Of a stretch of DNA of 9,979 nt, positions 6,726 to 9,979 are shown one piece after another. The stretch spans positions 1-9,979 of the forward strand of contig JAOZTL010000072.1 of assembly GCA_029942205.1 (NCBI GenBank), given 5' to 3'. The first letter of the stretch is position 1, and each line of letters starts with the position of its first letter. Source of the DNA: Bacteroidales bacterium. Lineage in GTDB: Bacteria; Bacteroidota; Bacteroidia; Bacteroidales; JAOZTL01. The translations under genes and the position numbers were made by a program. A model generated the notes under the pieces. That model searched no databases and had not been told where the DNA came from. It saw only the letters and a program-made list of their open reading frames with translations.

Positions 6726-7760
6726 ATGCGAGGAAACAACCGACATACACGAATACTTATTTTTCTTGCACTACTCTTGATGAGTGTATCTTTTGGGGGC
6801 TGCCGTATGTTTTTTTATGGTATGCAACAAGGGATCGGGCAAGCCAAAATATTGATAAAAGCCAGACCAATACGCAAAGTGCTGGCGGATGAGAATTATC
6901 CAGACTCGGTGAAACAGCAACTCCAATTGATACAAGAAATTCGCCAATTTGCGATTGATTCTTTGGGTATAAACGATTCTAAGAATTATACCACTTTTTA
7001 CGATCAACACAACAAACCGATACTGTGGGTGGTGGTTGCAAGTAAGCCGTATACACTGGTGGCTTACCAATGGAAGTTCCCGTTTTTGGGTAAACTGGAA
7101 TACAAGGGCTTTTTTGATAAAAAGAAAGCCATCAAAGAATCGAAAAAAATACAAGCCTTAGGACACGATACTCGCATAGGAACAGTGGGTGCATGGAGTA
7201 CTCTAGGCTATTTCAAAGACCCAATTTTGTCTAACATTCTGAAACGATCGGATGGACAAATAGCCGAATTAATTATTCATGAACTAACGCACGCAACGGT
7301 CTTTATTAAAGGCGAAGCACAGTTTAACGAAAACCTCGCTACTTTTATCGGAGAAGAGGGTGCAAAACGATTCCTAATTTATAAATATGGACGAGGCTCT
7401 GTTAAACACACCAAATATTTGGGTGAATTGAATGACAATCAAATGTTTGCGAAACATATTCTGCGTGGTTCAAAGCAACTCGACAGCTTGTATGCCAAAT
7501 TTCCCGATAACATGCTAGCTATCCAAAAAGACTCCATCAAAACAGAAATGATTTTTTCCATCATGCAATCGCTGGATACAATTCATTTCTATAATAAACT
7601 ATCTTATCGGCATTTGCAGAAAAGAGAAAGCTTACCAAACAATGCTTTTTTTATTAGTTTCAAAACATATAGAGACCGATTAGCCGAATTTAGAGAAAAA
7701 TTTGCCGTGCAATTTCATTCTGATTTTCAGCTTTATATGAAATATCTGAAAAAATTGTGA
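6726..7760 (+). CDS. Lipoprotein zinc metallopeptidase, putative aminopeptidase family PF10023
   Basis: The 344-residue protein begins with a basic N-terminus, a hydrophobic stretch and SFGGC (Cys26), a plausible lipobox, so it is probably envelope-anchored. The body matches the putative aminopeptidase family: YQWKFPFLGKLEYKGFF near residues 115-131, a WSTLGYFKDPILS block, then HELTH (His185, Glu186, His189) and FNENLATFIGEEGA starting at Phe200, where Glu202 is the likely third zinc ligand. HExxH and the downstream glutamate are intact, so the enzyme should be an active zinc peptidase. The substrate is unknown. It starts 122 nt after the CHAT stop, and no clear promoter is seen in that gap, so read-through from the CHAT gene is possible. 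A functional link to CHAT is not shown. Confidence 0.85.
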   Translation: MRGNNRHTRILIFLALLLMSVSFGGCRMFFYGMQQGIGQAKILIKARPIRKVLADENYPDSVKQQLQLIQEIRQFAIDSLGINDSKNYTTFYDQHNKPILWVVVASKPYTLVAYQWKFPFLGKLEYKGFFDKKKAIKESKKIQALGHDTRIGTVGAWSTLGYFKDPILSNILKRSDGQIAELIIHELTHATVFIKGEAQFNENLATFIGEEGAKRFLIYKYGRGSVKHTKYLGELNDNQMFAKHILRGSKQLDSLYAKFPDNMLAIQKDSIKTEMIFSIMQSLDTIHFYNKLSYRHLQKRESLPNNAFFISFKTYRDRLAEFREKFAVQFHSDFQLYMKYLKKL

Positions 7761-7791
7761 GATATTTAGTGTGAAAAACAAAAAAATGTAC

Positions 7792-7799
7792 TATTTTTG
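7792..7799 (+). promoter_or_regulatory. Possible -7 box upstream of the first STAS-like gene
   Basis: TATTTTTG fits TAnnTTTG. The -33 region (TTTAG near 7765-7769) is poor. The implied leader to ATG 7883 is about 75 nt. Confidence 0.25.
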
Positions 7800-7802
7800 A
7801 GG

Positions 7803-7835
7803 TAAGCTCTTCGTACAGTTGCTCAATGTACTGTA
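7803..7835 (+). repeat. 5' stub of the ~43-nt repeat followed by a small inverted repeat
   Basis: TAAGCTCTTCG (7803-7813) matches the first block of the interspersed repeat (identical to copy B's start), but the rest is absent. It runs into TACAGT (7814-7819), a 10-nt loop and ACTGTA (7830-7835), a perfect 6-bp stem in the probable leader of the next gene. Confidence 0.4.
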
Positions 7836-7882
7836 TAAGTATTTTTAATAATAATTCTAGTCAACCAAATAAAAAAAAACAC

Positions 7883-8257
7883 ATGGAAAAAGTACATTAC
7901 GATTCCGAATTAAAAGTTGTAGTTTGCGCATTTTCAGGAACACCAGACCTGGAAGAATTTAAAGGAATCGCAAACTCTGCAATAGATTTATTGCAAAAAC
8001 ATAAAATATCTAAAATATTGAATGATATTTCAAAACTGGAATTAAATTCAATAGAAAATCAAGAATGGACACAAAACGAGTGGTTTCCTAATGCCGAAAA
8101 AAAAGGATTAAAATATTTTGCTTTTGTTATAGCTACCGAAATTTTTGGACAAGTATCTGCCGAACAAACAAACGAAAAAGCAGAAGATGCAGGAAATATT
8201 GAAATCAAATATTTTGATGACGAAGAAGAAGCTCGTAACTGGTTAAAATCAAAATAA
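7883..8257 (+). CDS. Small SpoIIAA/STAS-like protein
   Basis: The 124-residue soluble protein has no signal peptide. Alternating strands and helices (VVVCAFSGTPDLEEFKGIA, KISKILNDISKLEL, GLKYFAFVIATEIFGQVSAE, and a final IEIKYFDDEEEARNWLKS) fit the SpoIIAA/STAS-like fold of small Bacteroidota proteins. Such domains often work as anti-sigma antagonists or signalling adaptors, but no role is shown here. The frame could begin at ATG 7826, but those 19 extra residues are low-complexity and overlap an inverted repeat, so ATG 7883 is chosen. It shares fold and C-terminal pattern (F-D-x-x-E-A-x-x-W-L) with the next gene. Its stop codon is the first triplet of a repeat copy. Confidence 0.6.
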   Translation: MEKVHYDSELKVVVCAFSGTPDLEEFKGIANSAIDLLQKHKISKILNDISKLELNSIENQEWTQNEWFPNAEKKGLKYFAFVIATEIFGQVSAEQTNEKAEDAGNIEIKYFDDEEEARNWLKSK

Positions 8258-8297
8258 AGTCTTTGATCTTTTTGATGTGGCTTACTCACTTGTGCAA
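8255..8297 (+). repeat. Interspersed ~43-nt repeat, copy G
   Basis: It begins with the stop codon of the preceding gene and reads TAAAGTCTTTGATC, CTTTTTGATGTGGC, TTACTCACTTGTG. It is close to the consensus throughout, with the same spacing as copies A and B. Confidence 0.7.
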
Positions 8298-8373
8298 AAT
8301 TATTGTAATCAATGATTTATCGAAAAATTAAATATACTATTAATCTTATCATTGAACTTAAACATGTAGAATA

Positions 8374-8739
8374 ATGAACGAAAGGTTTCAACGCATCAGC
8401 CATAAAGGGAAAATTGTTTCATATTTTGATTACAGAGGATTAAGTAGTCTCAATGAAGCTGAATTTATTAAAACAATAGAAGCTGCCACTGAATATTTCT
8501 TTAAATGGGGCAATAACCAAGTAACTTTGGTAGATCTGCGTGAAGCATATACCAATTCTAATATAATAAATGTATGGCGTGAAGCTGCAAAAAAATCAGC
8601 TCCAATGATAAGCAAATCGGCAATATTAGGGATTAGTGGTGCAAAAGCTATTTTAGTAAGAGGCGTTAACTTGTTCACAAAACTGGATATAAGACCTTTC
8701 GATACCAAAGAAGCTGCGCTGGACTGGTTGGTCGAATAA
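8374..8739 (+). CDS. Small SpoIIAA/STAS-like protein (second copy)
   Basis: The 121-residue soluble protein is predicted to alternate strands and helices: GKIVSYFDYRGLS, a helix with EFIKTIEAATEYFF, then NNQVTLVDLREAYTN, KSAILGISGAKAILVRGVN, and a final IRPFDTKEAALDWLVE. The order of elements and the F-D-T-K-E-A-A-x-x-W-L end match the preceding gene, so the two are probably distant paralogues with low identity. They are separated by 116 nt that contain repeat copy G. ATG 8374 is the first start after the repeat and the protein begins just before the first strand. The function and partner are unknown. A signalling or anti-sigma-antagonist role is only a fold-based guess. Confidence 0.6.
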   Translation: MNERFQRISHKGKIVSYFDYRGLSSLNEAEFIKTIEAATEYFFKWGNNQVTLVDLREAYTNSNIINVWREAAKKSAPMISKSAILGISGAKAILVRGVNLFTKLDIRPFDTKEAALDWLVE

Positions 8740-8753
8740 GGTCGAAGATCTTA
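8737..8753. other. Near-palindrome joining two convergent stop codons
   Basis: TAAGGTCGAAGATCTTA contains the plus-strand stop TAA at one end and the minus-strand stop (TTA) at the other. The halves TAAGGTC and GATCTTA pair with one mismatch. Only 11 nt separate the two genes. TAAGGTC resembles the start of the interspersed repeat. Confidence 0.4.
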
Positions 8754-9809
8754 AAACCGTAGCCCAACGCCCCACTCGGTGAAATAAGCAACTCCGCCCT
8801 TAGACATAATGGTGAGGTTTAATAGTGTTCGTTTGCTTATGCGGTAACGCAAGCCTGCACGCTGAAAGCTAGATCCATCGTCTGTCCATTTGGAGTACAA
8901 ATGAAAACCTTGCTGTGCGATTACTGAAAAGCGGTGCACATCAAACCGATAACTCAGGTGTAAAGCATACTGCATGATGGCGGCTTGTGATAAATCAAGC
9001 ACGCCTTCACGCTCAAAACGTGTAAAAAATGAGCTGTCGTAAATCCAATCGAGCCCAAAGCCTATGCGGTGTTTTGCTGTCAAGGCATGGGTATAGTCTA
9101 GCATGATAGACGAAATGAAATATTTATCGCCTCCTGCTGGCTTTATTTCTTTTATGCCTGCATTATACACCACAGCGAAATCGTCTGTTGCATAGTCTGT
9201 TGCTGTTTCGTGTACCACTCGTTCGTTGGCTTCCCGATTCAATCTATAGTTGATTCCCAATCGATAAGTCAATGGATTTAAACCAAGATTGGGCATTTTG
9301 GTTGCACCATTGGAAAAATGATTGCCACTAAGCTCATTCACCAGCCAAAGTCGTTCGGTGAGAGCATACTGCATACCGAGTGTTGCACCGATGAATACAT
9401 TCGTGTGCGACCCGACAGCAATATTTCCTTCGGTAACGTACACCAAGCCTAGCTCGAATTGATAATGCCATTTTATTTTTTCACTTTCCCACAATGGTAA
9501 AGTCATAAAACCATACAAAGCATAGCCGTAGCCCAAATTATCTTGATTGCCCAAATCGGCGGCATAAAATCCCATGCCATACGCTGGATACAAAAATGTC
9601 TGTTCCCATGCTTGCTGTCCAAACATTTGTCGCCCCAAGGTGATATTTATTGCTTTTATTGGGTCTTCGATCAGGTCATTCATCGAATCACGATGGCGAG
9701 CAATAAAGCCATAGTGCGCCGATGCGCCCAAGTGATAGTTTTTATTGTTATCTTGAGCAAACAAATTACTACTAATCAATAAGAATAAAAAAAAATGCCG
9801 AAAATGCAT
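8751..9809 (-). CDS. PagL-like lipid A deacylase / acyloxyacyl hydrolase, outer-membrane beta-barrel
   Basis: The 352-residue protein has a Sec signal peptide (MHFRHFFLFLLISSNLFAQ) and many amphipathic strands with aromatic ends. The last residues are GVGLRF, an outer-membrane barrel ending. ELSGNHFSNGATKMPNLGLN (about 159-178) carries the His164-x-Ser166 pair of the PagL family, and HTNVFIGATLGMQY precedes it. Family members remove the 3-O-linked acyl chain of lipid A in the outer membrane. The Bacteroidota versions are longer than PagL itself (about 185 residues), as here. The extra C-terminal region (about 200-352) contains further barrel-like strands. It has its own promoter and converges on the STAS-like gene with an 11-nt gap. 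The catalytic motif is good. The actual substrate is inferred from the family. Confidence 0.75.
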   Translation of the reverse strand: MHFRHFFLFLLISSNLFAQDNNKNYHLGASAHYGFIARHRDSMNDLIEDPIKAINITLGRQMFGQQAWEQTFLYPAYGMGFYAADLGNQDNLGYGYALYGFMTLPLWESEKIKWHYQFELGLVYVTEGNIAVGSHTNVFIGATLGMQYALTERLWLVNELSGNHFSNGATKMPNLGLNPLTYRLGINYRLNREANERVVHETATDYATDDFAVVYNAGIKEIKPAGGDKYFISSIMLDYTHALTAKHRIGFGLDWIYDSSFFTRFEREGVLDLSQAAIMQYALHLSYRFDVHRFSVIAQQGFHLYSKWTDDGSSFQRAGLRYRISKRTLLNLTIMSKGGVAYFTEWGVGLRF

Positions 9810-9837
9810 AATAATGGATTAAATAAAAAAATTGCTG

Positions 9838-9870
9838 CAAAAATAATCTTATTTTTTTCAAAAAAACCAA
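9838..9870 (-). promoter_or_regulatory. Bacteroidota-type promoter for the PagL-like gene
   Basis: On the minus strand TTGG (9870-9867), 21 nt and TATTTTTG (9845-9838) fit the TTG / TAnnTTTG pattern. The -7 box ends 28 nt before the ATG at 9809, similar to the spacing at the dipeptidase gene. Confidence 0.4.
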
Positions 9871-9979
9871 TAACTCTCCAATTTATTCATTATATTTGAG
9901 GTGCAATTTTTGTGTACTATAAAATTTGGCTCTATTCCATAACATTGTTGGTGAAAATATTGTAATTTGGCATGATTTT

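Noticed and set aside
7826..7882. Upstream ATG for the first STAS-like gene
   Set aside because: It lies inside an inverted repeat and adds 19 low-complexity residues. ATG 7883 starts just before the first predicted strand.

Overview
The window looks like chromosomal DNA from a Bacteroidota bacterium. Evidence: a type IX secretion (T9SS) C-terminal sorting domain, lipoproteins and signal peptides of Bacteroidota type (an LFAQ ending), moderately AT-rich DNA, several TTG/TAnnTTTG-type promoters and almost no Shine-Dalgarno sequences. The exact genus cannot be read from the sequence.

Layout. (1) 1-2212 (+): the 3' part of a large secreted protein with FG-GAP propeller repeats, Ig-like modules and a T9SS tail. 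(2) 2411-4201 (-): a lipoprotein in which two discoidin-like modules precede a VanX/DdpX-type D-Ala-D-Ala dipeptidase domain. (3) 4338-4628 (-): a truncated remnant of a DUF1016/YhcG-type PDDEXK nuclease. (4) 4629-5601: about 1 kb without a convincing gene, holding two arrays of a 21-nt repeat in inverted orientation (4993-5324) and two copies of a second repeat. (5) 5602-8739 (+): four co-directional genes: an effector-associated-domain + CHAT protease, a lipoprotein of the putative aminopeptidase family PF10023, and two small SpoIIAA/STAS-like proteins. (6) 8751-9809 (-): a PagL-like outer-membrane lipid A deacylase, convergent with the last STAS-like gene.

The most unusual structure is non-coding. 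A repeat of about 43 nt (blocks TAAGGTCTTCG, CTTTTTGATG, GCTTACGCACGAGT) occurs in six recognisable copies. Four of them sit directly after, or close behind, the stop codon of an ORF in the same orientation. In two of these the stop codon TAA is the first triplet of the repeat. A second block of about 65 nt accompanies two of the copies. Together with the 21-nt inverted array and the nuclease remnant, this marks the region as a repeat-rich accessory locus.

The CHAT protein is the likeliest member of a defence or programmed-death type conflict system. The sequence shows no partner NTPase or sensor, so it may work with proteins encoded elsewhere. A joint pathway for the four plus-strand genes is not supported by anything beyond their order.
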